NCBI GenBank assembly: GCA_009823395.1
Contig: CM020506.1
Coordinates: 21,658,501 to 21,722,500, forward strand
Reading direction: 5' to 3'
Length of the DNA stretch: 64,000 nucleotides
From: Thamnaconus septentrionalis
Taxonomy: Eukaryota > Chordata > Actinopteri > Tetraodontiformes > Monacanthidae
The position numbers were made by a program, and so were the translations under genes. Under the pieces are notes generated by a model. The model did not search any database, was not told where the DNA came from, and was given only the letters and a program-made list of their open reading frames with translations. Below, one piece after another: positions 46,884-57,677 of this stretch; position 1 is the first letter of the stretch, and each line of letters starts with the position of its first letter.

Positions 46884-48205
46884 AGGTGAATGTCGCACGC
46901 CGGACCACCATCATCGTCATCATCATCATCCGCAGTGTCTTTGTAGGCTCTACGTCTGACTGTGTAACTCGGCAGACGCTCCTACGGGGGGAAAAAGAAT
47001 GTTTCAGCAACATATGTGCCTCTTGGAGAAGTGCAATGCTATCTGGGAAAGTTACTTGCAGTACCTGGGGAAGGAGGAAGAGGAGGAGATGGAGATGGAT
47101 AAGGAAGAAGGAGGGGGAGATGGAGATGAAGATGGAGGAGGAGGCGGAGTCGTCTCCACATGGACGGAATGTTGCACCAAGTGCCTCTCGAGGCTGAGAA
47201 GCCAAATCCTCTGGGTTCAGGTCACGGCGGACGCCGTCCTCAGCTTTACAAGCCTGAATGTCTTCAAGCAGTGAACCACACTACCAGTATGCCAAAGGTC
47301 AGTCATTGTTGCTGAGGGAGAATTCCTCTCGTGTGGCCTTTCTTCTCTCTCTAGTGAGGATTCAAGCCTCAGTGTTGCACCAGCAAACTCAGGTCACAAA
47401 TGCTGAAGGGGTTTTTGTTTGTTTGTTTGTTTTTAAATTCATTACTTAAGTCACATTACTTAATATTTTACTTCTGACCAACAGCAATAAGAAAAGTTCA
47501 TGGTATAAGTGTGTAGATATGAATGGAATATCACTGGGAACTGGTATTCGCTTTTTATATATTTGGCAATATTCTTTGTCTAAATTATGAAGAACCTTAA
47601 CATCTTAACGATCCTGTTGGGCTAATTACTTTTTTTTTTTTTTTTAAAAAAAAAAAGCCTATTCATTATTATAGAACAACCGTGAGTTTTGCGCACTTTG
47701 TTTGTCTCTAAAGGAACATTTGTGTTAAACGTATGAATTTCCTGCAACTCAAATTCAGGCTCTTTTTGTTATCAAGAGAATCTGATTGATTGAGTGTCTG
47801 GTTTTGGAAAATGAGCCTCATAACATCCACGGGCGATGAACCCCAAGTCCTGTGACTGCTTTACTCCAAACTTAGTGCCAATGTGTGTGTAATAATAGAA
47901 GTGCTATGGCTCACGCTGTAGAACCAGCCCTGTAGGATAATGGGAGAAGTGTTAGAAATAGATTTGTTTTCCTTTGCACTGAATTATTTACTCTTCCTTT
48001 CATTCACGTAGTCCCGAAGCACTGATACTGTTTCTGTAGCGCACAAATGAAATTGTTAGTACTTTGGTGTGTCACATGATGTCACATGAAGACTCACAAA
48101 AGTTGACTGAGTGTATGTGAAATGTAAAGGACAAACAGATGTCATGTGCAGTACTGCCTGACCAAACTGAACTTTTATACTAAATAAATGGTTTGTGTTG
48201 GAAAT
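46884..48205 (+). other. itpr1: itpr1 3' untranslated region
   Basis: Non-coding sequence after the stop. It has a GAG/GAT-rich purine tract (about 47065-47150) and T and A runs (47632-47656). The best poly(A) signal is AATAAA at 48183-48188. Another AATAAA at 48237 runs into an A tract. Short open frames here lack conserved features. Confidence 0.7.
48183..48188 (+). terminator. itpr1: Candidate itpr1 polyadenylation signal
   Basis: Canonical AATAAA 1.3 kb after the stop codon, followed by T-rich and GT-rich sequence (GGTTTGTGTTGG). Cleavage around 48205 is inferred. Confidence 0.55.
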
Positions 48206-49307
48206 GTACATTCCTTCCTTCTTGCAGTTGATTTAAAATAAAAAAAAAAAAAAAAACGTTAAAATTGGCCTGTTTTTTGTTTGTCGATAAATTAATTACT
48301 GAGCAAAAATGCACAAAACTGTACTAAACTTAATTGGCAATTGAGATAATAAAATGCTCTGTAGTCCATTTTACTTTCTTCATAGTCACTAATTTGTTGA
48401 CAACGTAAGGGGGCTTCTGTTCCTCTCAATTGCTCTAGTCACATGAAAAGGCCAACAGAGAAGTACGTGTGGGGAGTTTTCCAGCAGATAGACTGCCTTA
48501 TCTTGGCTCCCCTAATTAATGAGGAAGTTCCCTGATCTCATGACCATGTTGCACATGTCTGGGTTTAGTGTGATCTTCAGGGATTTAATGAGATTGGAAT
48601 GGGTTGAAAGAGAAATGGAAAAAAAGTTCACAGTATGTGTTCATACAAATGGTGTACTTTGCATTGAGAAAAAAAAAACACGTGCTATTTGGGCTGTAAC
48701 TGATTGCACACATTATTTTCCAAACACAAAGATACCCCTGTTAAAGCTGAAACAAACTCAGAGAGCTGTGTTAAATTTGCTTAAATTCCTGGGGCTTTCC
48801 ACTACAATTGAATCACTGCAACCCATCGCAAAGTCATTTTGTCATTACTTGGTTGTGCCCTCTCATTTATTTTCCTGGACAGAATTAGTAAAAAAAAAAA
48901 AAATGATAATAATAATAATAATAACTTTCCTATATTGGTACAAGTTGTTTAATCTGTAGCATGTAAGATCATCTTGGACCACTGTGTCATTCGCAGGGTG
49001 ATGTTTTAAAACATTTTCTTTGGGTTGAAATGGCTGATTATTTTTTTTTCTGACTTTTTTAGTTTATTCAACAGGACAGTATTTGCACTAACATTTTTAG
49101 TGAGAAATAAAAAAAGGATGGCTGCATCCAATTTAGTGTAGAGCTAATTTCTTTCTATAGGCCTTTAAGAAAACATTGAACGTGGGCAAAACTCATCCTT
49201 TTTAACCTACAAACTGCACATAACCAATGCATATATTGCACATTTTACATCGATATACATTCAGTCTTCATTTGGAGATTAGATTAGTCTAAAACGACAA
49301 CTGCATA

Positions 49308-49665
49308 CAGTGGTGGAAAAAAAAGATTTTTGGACATCTCATGCATTTATCTGATGTATTTATTATATTGTGTTAAGAAGTTTAATAAAATTTTATTTAA
49401 TAAAAATTTTAATAAAAATGTCTCCACATACAGTTTATTTCAGTCCAGTCACCAACATTCACGCACATGCTGCATGTGCGCTGTTCCTTCCAGCTCAGAA
49501 CTGGATGTTACAGCAAGATGACGACGTCCCTTTGCAAGCACACACAGCCACAGCACAAAAGCGACAAGAATTTAGCTTTGTCGTATTGTGTCTTATTGAA
49601 AAAAAATAGACAACAAAATAATTTCAAATTGTATCTGTGGCTCTGGTGCGGCCAAACATTTTGAA
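49308..49665 (-). mobile_element. MITE, CAGTGGTGG family, inverted
   Basis: TA-flanked CAGTGGTGGAAAAAAAAG and TTTTTGGACATCTCATGC. The interior (GACGACGTCCCTTTGCAA, then TGTCTTATTG) is the reverse complement of the 5381/34870 interiors. Confidence 0.65.
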
Positions 49666-50223
49666 ACACACACACACACACTCCTGCAAATATTTAATGA
49701 CAACATTATTTTGAGGGTCTTCGAGAATTGTTCTTTTTTTTTTTTTTTTTAAACTGTACTATACCTCTTCTTCACCAAACAAGAAGAAAAACAATGACAG
49801 TTTGCACGTCGTGGAGGTTGGTGACGGACGTGATGAAGGTGATGCGCGCCCTCGCAGCCTGCAGCAGACAGGTGATGCTGCTGCCGTGTGTTGGATGTGC
49901 CCTCCCTGCACGCTCGACCGGCGTGTCAGCCTCCCAGAGCCATGAGCACTTCAACGTGACGGGCTGCACGCCTCCACTCCTGACAACAAACGCTGACTCC
50001 ACAGCTCACTCACAGGAGCACGTGCTGCCCACCCTCCCCCCTGCTGTGACCGCGCACGTCGGCTATAATGGGACTCACCGTAAGTCTGAAATCTCGTCTC
50101 CTCAACTCCTCCTCGTTTGTTTGTTTGTTTTTACCCTCACGTAATAGGCTACTAGTAAGAGAGAGATATTATGTGAGAAAAAAAAAATAATACAAACAGC
50201 TAATTAGCATACATTTACTAGTA

Positions 50224-50578
50224 CAGGGGTGGGCAAACTATTAGATTGGAGTGCCACAATGGGTTCTAACATTAGGCAGAGACGGAGCAGGAGCAGATGG
50301 ATGAAGTGTTTAGGTGACCCACCTCATAGGAGGAAAAAATATATTATGCGATAAGTAGAAAACGTGCTTTCATGTCTATTGAAAATGAACAAAAAAAGCA
50401 AATTTACAGCAAATGTGTCTATATTGAAATGACTCTGAGAATACTCAAAAAATGGATGAAATACCCCTATTTTATGACTTACTGACTGTTAATATAATTT
50501 CTTCAAGTTCGGTGGTGCCGGATTAAAAAGCTTTAACGGGCCGGATATGGGCCCCCGGGCCGTAGTTTGCCCCCCCTG
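50224..50578 (+). mobile_element. hAT-type MITE, second copy
   Basis: Starts CAGGGGTGGGCAAAC and ends GGGCCGTAGTTTGCCC...CTG. Flanks share CTAGTA (TTACTAGTA left, TCTAGTA right), a probable target duplication. It lies just upstream of the bhlhe40 CpG island. Confidence 0.75.
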
Positions 50579-50639
50579 CCCGTTCTAGTAGTATACATTC
50601 AGAGAACACTTTGCACGCCACCGTGTTAGCTGCTCACAC

Positions 50640-51309
50640 AGCTTGTTGACCGGCAGCGTGCGCGGCGCGGCGTGGCGTGCCCGCGTGGCGTTCCCGTGCG
50701 CGCCTACCCCTCCTCGCGCAGCACGTTAGCTCGGCGAGCTCGATCCCCTTGTGTTTCCATACCACTTCCAGCGTGGTGGTACACGGGATCGGCTTCGCCC
50801 CGCCCACGCCGTGACGTGAGACCGCCTTCCGCCCAACAGAGACCGCTGCTCGGTGCGGAGTGGGCGGTCTCTTCCGCCTAGGATGCAGCGCCGTTTGACA
50901 CGTGAGCCTCATGTGACTGAGATAGGTCAGCGCCGAGCCGAGTCGAGCCGAGCGGAGAGTCGGAGGGTTTATTTAACTCGTCTCCTCGTCCTCCCCCACT
51001 TTCCCGACGCGCCACCGACGGGGTTTGTCTTCCTTTCTTGCGGCGTGGCGACAAAGCTGGGGGTGACTTTTTATCGAGACGTGTCACTCTGAACCCAAAA
51101 AACAGAGATAGGAGCAAAGCAGCGAGAATTGAATGCACATTTTCGCGAATTCGCTCAAAGAAAAGAAACGAAAAAAAAAAGAAAAACGCATTTAGTGCGT
51201 TGCTCGTTTTTTTCTTCGTCTTAGTTTCGCGCCTAAATACACGCACGTATTTTATGTTTTTTTTGTAATTGCATTTTTAAAAACAACTTGGTCTTTTGGA
51301 GTGACGACA
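50640..51309 (+). promoter_or_regulatory. bhlhe40: bhlhe40 CpG-rich promoter and 5' UTR
   Basis: Very CpG-dense from about 50640 to 51060, unlike its surroundings, directly upstream of the bhlhe40 ATG. It contains an E-box CACGTG at 50899-50904 and a TATA-like TTTATTTAA at about 50968. E-boxes upstream of Dec1 are known CLOCK/BMAL1 targets in mammals. The start site itself cannot be placed from sequence. Confidence 0.7.
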
Positions 51310-51383
51310 ATGGAGCGAATCCCAAGCGCGCAACCACCGCCTCCTCGGAGCAAACACCAGGCTGAGCTGTCAGACGTCCAGGG
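51310..51383 (+). CDS. bhlhe40: bhlhe40 exon 1 (start codon)
   Basis: ATG in a good context (ACAATGG), encoding MERIPSAQPPPPRSKHQAEL then SDVQ and two bases of a glycine codon. Donor GTAAGT. Confidence 0.95.
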
Positions 51384-51444
51384 GTAAGTTACACACACTG
51401 GGAAATAAATAAATAAGCAGTCATTTCACCAGATAGTATATGTT

Positions 51445-51481
<37 letters not shown>

Positions 51482-52721
51482 TTTATTTTTATTTTTTTTA
51501 CCTTAAAAATAATCAATTCCTTAATTTTTGGGGGAAAATAATTTATTTTTTTAATTGTTTTCATTTTCAGCATGGATTTTCCCATGTATGTTTATAAACC
51601 CAGGCGAGGACTGAAGAGAGGAGACGAGAGCAAGGTGTGTTATTATTATCTTTATGATCATTATTACTTCTTTTCTCTGCTTGCTTGTTGTGTTGGAGTC
51701 TTGGTCAGCCGTGAACGCTGGCGGTTGAAAGGGCGTGAGCTCCGCTGGCTGGCGAACCACAGCGACTGTTCAGTCACGTAGTCCCGAGTGGTTGACCTAA
51801 ATACAGTGTGACATAACACAACTCTCCCTCCCCTGACTGATGCGCGCGCTCTGCGCCGCTATCTGCTGTGTTGTGGCCGGCAAATAAAGACGGGGCTGTT
51901 TGTTTGTTTGTTCTGTCCTGTGCAGGAGACCTACAAGTTGCCCCACAGGCTTATTGAGAAGAAAAGGCGTGACCGGATAAACGAGTGCATTGCTCAGCTC
52001 AAAGACCTGCTGCCGGAGCACCTTAAACTCACGGTGAGTTCACGGTGGAGGGCTAATGGGGGAATTTGGATTTGCGATCAGCGGCATGCACCATCGAGTG
52101 GCTGCCCGGTGGTATTACATCACTGCGCCCCGAGTGCGTCAGCAAGTCCTTGAATGAAAAGCCTGAGGGGAGGGAGGGAGGGAGGGAGAGGGGGGATCTC
52201 TGTTGTCTGCCAGTGATTAAAAAGGAAATTCGGGTTGAAAGAAAAATGGATTCTCTTGAATCGCTCAATGAATCTCTGTCATATATTGAAATATTTTGTT
52301 TATTCAAATAATCCAAATTGCATCGACTGAATAAGTTTAGTGTTATGTTCATTGATCAAATCATTTGTGTTGCCCTTTATTTTTGTGTTTTTGTTATGTC
52401 GCGATTCAGACGACCGCCACGTTTGTGTTTGTGCGTAGGGCTTAGTGTGTGTGTGTACACTGTGTGTGTGTGTGTGTGAGAGAGGGAGCGTTACATAAGA
52501 GGCGGAGATGAGATGTGCTGACTGCGTGTGCGTTTCCTCCAGACTCTGGGCCATCTGGAGAAAGCTGTGGTTTTAGAGCTGACACTGAAGCATGTGAAAG
52601 CCCTCACCTCCCTCCTGGAGCAGCAGCAGCAGAAAATCCTGGCTCTGCAGAACGGCATGCAGATCGGTGAGTTGCAGGACGCTCACACGAGCCCACTCGT
52701 GCGCACGCACGCGCGCGCGCC

Positions 52722-52754
<33 letters not shown>

Positions 52755-53345
52755 AAAGAGAACTGAAAATTCTCAGTATGTGCACGTTTCAACGTGCACA
52801 ACATTTTAACACAGTGTTTTGTCACACGGGATGCAAATGCAGTGAAATTCAAATCTTGGGAGTTTGTCTTGTTTTGTTTTTGTTTATAAAGTTCTATAAG
52901 TCGGCCTCTTTGTATTTTTTTTTATTCTTTTTAAATCGTGGTGACATCACATGATAATACACTGTGATGATTTATGTCATTTTTTGACTCCCGCATGAGG
53001 AAGAATAGCTACTTTTGACATGCAAATGGGGATCCTAATAAACTCAAACTCAAAAAAAAAAAAAAAGAGCACTATGTCCAGGCAGAGAAATGCAGCTGAA
53101 CGTCTGTTTGACTGTGGCTTCTCGCTGTGTGTGTGTGTGTTTACAGAGCAACCGGCCGTCAGCCAGGAGAAGTCGGAGGAGCTGTTCCGCTCCGGCTTCC
53201 ACATGTGCGCCAAGGAGATCCTGCAGTACCTGGGCGGCCGCGAGGCCGCCTCAGAGCACCTCACGCCCTCCCACGTCATCACTCACCTCCACCAGGTGGC
53301 GGCAGAGGTGCTGCAGAGTCCCGTCCGTCCTCGCACGCCTGCCAG

Positions 53346-53381
<36 letters not shown>

Positions 53382-54165
53382 GCAGCAGCTGGTGGAGGAG
53401 GAGGAAGAGGAGGAGGAGGAGGAGGAGGAGGAAATGGTGGTCCCGGCCTACCGCCAGCACCAGCCTCACAGGGAGACCCCGATGCTGCCGCCCAGGCCCA
53501 GCGAGGGCTACCGGAGGAACTGCGTGCCGGTCATCCAGCGGGCGTACGCCCCGCACAGCAGCGAGCAGAGCGGCAGCGACACCGACACAGACAGCGGCTA
53601 CGGCGGCGAGCTGGAGAAGGGCGAGGTGGTGGCGGCGGCGGCGGCAGCGGCGCAGGGCCGCCCCGACTACTACGGCCAGGAGGGGGCGCTGAAGAGAGCC
53701 CGGCCGGGCGACGGCATCAAGCGCGAGGACGACGACAACAGGCTGCGGCACAAGCGGGCGCGAGCCGAGTCGTCGGAGGACGAGCTGCTCGAGTCCTCGT
53801 CCTCCTCCTCGTCCTCCTCGTCGCCCTCTAGGGGCTACAGCAGCTACACCGAGCGCCCGGCACCACCCCCCCCACACCCGCTCTGCATGCCCTTCTACCT
53901 CCTGCCGCCCTCGGCCGCCGCCGCCTACCTGCCCGTGCTGGAGAAGTGCTGGTACCCGGGCACGGTGCCCATGCTCTACCCCCCCGGCGTGGGGGGGTCC
54001 TCGCCCGGCAGCAGAGCTCCTCCGCCGCCGCCAGCGCTGGTCCTGTCCCCCAGGGGGGGCTCTCCGGCCCCAGCCCTGGCCCTGTCTCAGACCCCCATGG
54101 ACTCCCCGGCCCTCCTGCAGGCGCTGAAGCAGGTGCCGCCCCTCAACCTGGAAACCAAAGACTAA
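51310..54165 (+). CDS. bhlhe40: Class E basic helix-loop-helix protein 40 (Dec1), complete
   Basis: Transcriptional repressor that binds CACGTG E-boxes and feeds back on CLOCK/BMAL1 targets in the circadian clock. Exons: 51310-51383, 51571-51634, 51926-52033, 52543-52666, 53147-54165, all GT-AG and in phase, giving 462 residues. The start MERIPSAQPPP is identical to mammalian BHLHE40. The bHLH domain (about residues 49-105) contains LIEKKRRDRINECIAQLKDL. The Orange domain is at about 137-180. Then come NCVPVIQRAYA, EQSGSDTDTDSGYGGE, a candidate sumoylation motif IKRE, and the terminus PPLNLETKD. It is about 50 residues longer than the human protein (412), mainly from homopolymer tracts (11 Gln, 13 Glu, Ala, Ser) in the last exon. 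The paralogue bhlhe41 is less likely because the N terminus, the SGSDTDTDSGYGGE block and the neighbour itpr1 all fit bhlhe40. Confidence 0.97.
51571..51634 (+). CDS. bhlhe40: bhlhe40 exon 2
   Basis: Completes the glycine and encodes MDFPMYVYKPRRGLKRGDES then K, equivalent to the mammalian MYQVYKSRRGIKRSEDSK. Acceptor CATTTTCAG, donor GTGTGT. Confidence 0.95.
51926..52033 (+). CDS. bhlhe40: bhlhe40 exon 3, basic region and helix 1
   Basis: Thirty-six codons, ETYKLPHRLIEKKRRDRINE to LLPEHLKLT. It contains the DNA-contacting basic residues EKKRRDR and helix 1. Confidence 0.98.
52491..52498. promoter_or_regulatory. bhlhe40: D-box in bhlhe40 intron 4
   Basis: Exact TTACATAA, flanked as GCGTTACATAAGAGGCG, 45 bp before exon 4. 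It is the only copy after 34 kb. PAR-bZIP/NFIL3 binding is inferred from the motif. Confidence 0.4.
52543..52666 (+). CDS. bhlhe40: bhlhe40 exon 4, loop and helix 2
   Basis: Encodes TLGHLEKAVVLELTLKHVKA to ALQNGMQI, helix 2 of the bHLH domain followed by a short glutamine run (QQQQK) also present in mammals. Donor GTGAGT. Confidence 0.98.
53147..54165 (+). CDS. bhlhe40: bhlhe40 exon 5, Orange domain and C-terminal region
   Basis: Orange domain (SGFHMCAKEILQYLGG and onward, 53185-53315). Polyglutamine at 53347-53379 (11 CAG), polyglutamate at 53395-53433 (13 codons). Then the conserved NCVPVIQRAYA, polyalanine near 53631, a serine run near 53794, the proline-rich CMPFYLLPPSAAAAYLPVLE block, and stop TAA. 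Confidence 0.98.
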
Positions 54166-55320
54166 GAGAGACGGAGGTGGAGATGTCGGGATGCAAAAGT
54201 TTGTTTTTTTCCTCGTGCGCAAAGACAGTCAATGGAATGAGGAGGAGAAGGAGAAAAGACTTTTTTTGCCGTAATAATCAAAACCCTCGTTCCCGTCCTC
54301 AAAAGAGCAAAGCAGAGAACTTTCAGGGGCGATCGAGATGAGGAGAGAGAGAGAGCAGCTGTCCGTCCAGAGTTTGGGAGGATGCGAAGCTCCGGTTGAA
54401 TGTTTTAAAGCTCAGAGATTTTTGCTCCGCGCAAATGTATCATATGAAACCAGGCCTGCCGTGCACACCAACACACACTTGGTTGAATGTAAAAGGACGA
54501 TGTGTTTTTGTTTTGTTTGTTTTTTTCAAGACGCTGCTGTTCACGTATAAAAACGCCGACCGACACTGATGCATCTCAAATTGTAGCTGTTGTTCGACGG
54601 GAGACACACGCCGTCTTTGTACTTTTAGAACATGTTGCCTCAATCGTTTCACCCAGTTTGTTGCCTACGTTATGTGCGTCACCACTATCATCGCTGAAAA
54701 TGGCCCTTCTGAAACCCAGACATAAATAATGGCTGGCACTGTAAAAAAAAACCTGAAGCACGGATGAAAGAATGGGACACCACATGACCACACTGAATAT
54801 AAGAAGTCTGGTTTTCCTTCTGTATCACACAGGCCGCGAAAGACGGATCCTCTGTAATTATTGTTCATAGACTTCTTGTACATTTCTATTTTTGATACCT
54901 GCTCTCGCACTCTGTCCATCCACAGGCATAGAGGTTGGGTCAGAGTGTGGGCAATTTGTCCGTTGTGTACTCAAATACTGTGTACATATACTGTAGCACT
55001 GTGCTGGACCTGGTCTGCATTCTCAACATCTGTTTCTGCTCAAGTCAAACCTGGTGTTTGTTCTTGCTGTTGCCTTTTTACTTGTTAAAAGCTGATGAAT
55101 CTCAGATGTTTATTCTCTGTACCATGTATGAGTACTGGAGTCAAAGAAGCGGGGAGGAGAGAAGTGAATGTATACATTTTTCCCAGAAGATTAGTTTTCT
55201 ATAGAAAGAGGTACTTGAGATTTTATATTTTGGGACCTACATGAAAGATGTTTGATGTACATATTTTGCCTATAAATGTTGATATATAAGTGTAATAAAG
55301 TATTTTTTTTCCCTTGGAAA
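54166..55320 (+). other. bhlhe40: bhlhe40 3' untranslated region
   Basis: About 1.15 kb between the stop and the poly(A) signal AATAAA at 55294-55299, which is followed by a T-rich tract and GTTGTTGTTTTTGG. The terminal 250 bp is AT-rich and free of repeats, as expected of a real 3' UTR. Confidence 0.8.
55294..55299 (+). terminator. bhlhe40: bhlhe40 polyadenylation signal
   Basis: Canonical AATAAA followed within 20 bp by a T-rich and then GT-rich element. Confidence 0.75.
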
Positions 55321-56299
55321 GTTCCCATGGTTGTTGTTTTTGGTTGACATTGAACGATTACAATTTTCTGCAGCTGCTCCGTGACACTCGTCGCAGGTAA
55401 CACTTATATAACGGCAACACGGTTTGGCAGCCTTCTGCTGAACCACCTGTGTCCCACTAATACAACAACAACAACATGAACACAAGTGTAAAACAGCGCC
55501 TGTCAATCTCTTGAGGCAGTAGCCAGAATACAGCCACGTCTTGCCATGAAGGGAGGAAATGTGTTTAGTATGGGCTTCCATTTTATCTGCTGTGCGACAC
55601 CAGATGGTGTCCTACACTGCCAGAATGCAACAAATCTACATTTCTGCAAATTATCTATTGATATACGATGCCCGTGCACCCCAAATGCCTCTAGTTCTCC
55701 AAAACGGATTATCTTTAATTTGATCACCAGTCATTTGTTTGAGTTCCATCTTTTATTGGAATGATGAGATTCTATTAGCTTTTTTTTTATTGCTAAAAGT
55801 GTAAACAAAAGTACCAGCTCAAACAATTCTACTTTTTATGTTTTTTATTTTTATGTTGTTTTGTTTTGTTTTTTTTCCTAGTCTTTATAATGTTCTGCCT
55901 CTTACAATATTTTGTGTTTTTTATTCACAAAATACAAGCAAAACACGTCTAATTTAGCCCTGGCCACACATTGACCTCGTCCTTCTTGCTCTTTGTTTTA
56001 TAGCTAACAGCTCTGCTATAAAGGCTGAAACACAGCACAAAGAGTTGTTGTGTAATCTAATTGCTTGTAATTTAACAAGTAGATTTAAGTGACTAATTCA
56101 AATTTCCGTTCATAGTTTTGGAGTAAAGGCATCACGTGCCCATGCGCCAACAAGGGAGTAAGGACTAGCAGATTAGCCATGTTAATTCTCTCTTGACTTC
56201 AACAGAGGATTTGGCATGGACGCGTAAGGACATTGAGCTTCTAGCGCCCCCCTCTGGACACTAGGTGGACCTACAGTCAGTAGTTTCTTAAAAAAAATT

Positions 56300-56344
<45 letters not shown>

Positions 56345-57071
56345 CCTCCCTACCTCCCTCTCTTTCTCACTCCGAAAATATGAAACTTGTGATAACTTCA
56401 AATTTATTTTACTTTAAAAAAAGTCTCTTTGCATGAAATATCTATTTTTGTTATTCGACAAGCATAACAAAACAGCTCAAAAATGAATTTACCATAAAAA
56501 CATTTTAATATTTTTGTCACCGGGCAGGCTCTCAAAATCTTTTGACTCACGCAACACTGGTGCTTCATTACAGCACATGGGGATATTAATATGTCGTTTT
56601 ACCGTACCCAACTGAAATTTAAATGAAGGACACGCTTTTATTATTGACAATTGTTTTCAAGTAGGGGGACCCTCACATTTTCGGTGCCTAAAGCCCATGT
56701 CATTCACACCCACAGTCTGTGTTATCTTTTACTTTGACTAGTGCTTTTTTTCTTCTTCTTTTTTTACAATGCCTTTGTGAATTGTGTGTGTTTTTGCAAT
56801 AAAAACAAAAAGAAAATCTTGGAAAAAAAACAGTTATATTATTATAATGTTATTTTAGATTGTTTCTGCTGCTCTTGTTGTTTCTTTCTTGGCTGCTGTG
56901 GATGTCGTTTTAGCTATTTGCACGCCTCTTGTAAGCACTGTTGCCACTTTTGCCTTTTTACTGCACATCCAGCATGAGCATATGGCAAGTAAAGTTCTTG
57001 AATCTTGTTGCCTCTGATATCAGTAGAACCACGGCTGTCTGGGAGACAGGGAGCTGAGTCATTTGGATGGA
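55321..57071. other. bhlhe40-ttll3 convergent intergenic region
   Basis: Includes the ttll3 3' UTR on the minus strand (extent unknown, a minus-strand AATAAA lies at 56637-56642) and a CT repeat. No gene seen. Confidence 0.75.
56304..56340. repeat. (CT)n microsatellite
   Basis: CT repeats continuing into CCTCCCT units, between bhlhe40 and ttll3. Confidence 0.96.
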
Positions 57072-57677
57072 TCATGGATGAGAGCTGGTTCTGCCACAAA
57101 CGTTTGGTCGCAAGCTAAAGACCTCCATGGTGGGGAGGGGACCCCTTAGAGAAGGCAAAGCCTGCTGCCTCGTGTTGGTGCTCCTCGACTTCCTTTCCAA
57201 GGCAGCACACTGAGGATGGGACGATCTGGAGGTGTGTGACACAGGAGGCTGCAGTCTGGGCTGGCATCCACCGGGTGGCACCCTGTCAGGGGCACCAAGG
57301 GTGAAGGAAAGGTTCCACGGGACCAGCGGGGCACTGTTGTCCCCCAGACCCAACCGTTGGCTTTTCCTCCGAGGTTCAGAGTGTGACGTGCAGCCCCGAC
57401 CTCGCCGGGGCCGACGGACACGGGAGGTTTTTTGAACATCTCTGACAGTTCTGTTCTCCTTGTCTGATGGGACCGCGGCAGCTCTGGAAACCTCCTCGCC
57501 TGATGTCTTCCAGGTCGGGTCGGCCGTCTCTGAAGCTGGTGGCTGGTCCGGAGGGAACAGGGTGGCGTGAGGTGGGTTTGGAATGGCGGGCAGCCTGTGT
57601 GGAGGTTTGGATCGCCTGATGGGGGCGCCCTCCACCAGCAGATTCACACCCACATAGTGAGGGACTTCAACCGCAGC
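57072..57677 (-). CDS. ttll3: ttll3 last exon and stop
   Basis: Encodes [20 protein letters not shown], matching VEVPQYVGIRLLVEG of mammals, then a poorly conserved Pro/Ser/Arg-rich tail of about 180 residues ending RTSSHP and TGA. An open frame on the opposite strand is a shadow. Confidence 0.92.
   Translation of the reverse strand, partial: AAVEVPHYVGVNLLVEGAPIRRSKPPHRLPAIPNPPHATLFPPDQPPASETADPTWKTSGEEVSRAAAVPSDKENRTVRDVQKTSRVRRPRRGRGCTSHSEPRRKSQRLGLGDNSAPLVPWNLSFTLGAPDRVPPGGCQPRLQPPVSHTSRSSHPQCAALERKSRSTNTRQQALPSLRGPLPTMEVFSLRPNVCGRTSSHP

Larger units (their letters stand above)
48206..50639. other. itpr1-bhlhe40 intergenic region
   Basis: Contains two MITEs (49308-49665 and 50224-50578). 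The frame at 49728-50144 in the GC-richer stretch (49800-50070) has no conserved features I can recognise. Confidence 0.8.

Noticed and set aside
46886..47274. Overlapping open frames after the itpr1 stop
   Set aside because: They lie in the 3' UTR over a GAG/GAT-rich tract. No conserved motif and no splice need.
49728..50144. 138-residue open frame between itpr1 and bhlhe40
   Set aside because: Starts in a T tract, has no recognisable domain and no splice or promoter context.
53251..54222. 323-residue open frame on the minus strand
   Set aside because: Antisense shadow of the GC-rich bhlhe40 last exon, low-complexity Arg/Leu/Gly content.
57232..57435. Plus-strand open frame opposite the ttll3 last exon
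   Set aside because: Shadow of the minus-strand coding exon, whose phase and family similarity are clear.
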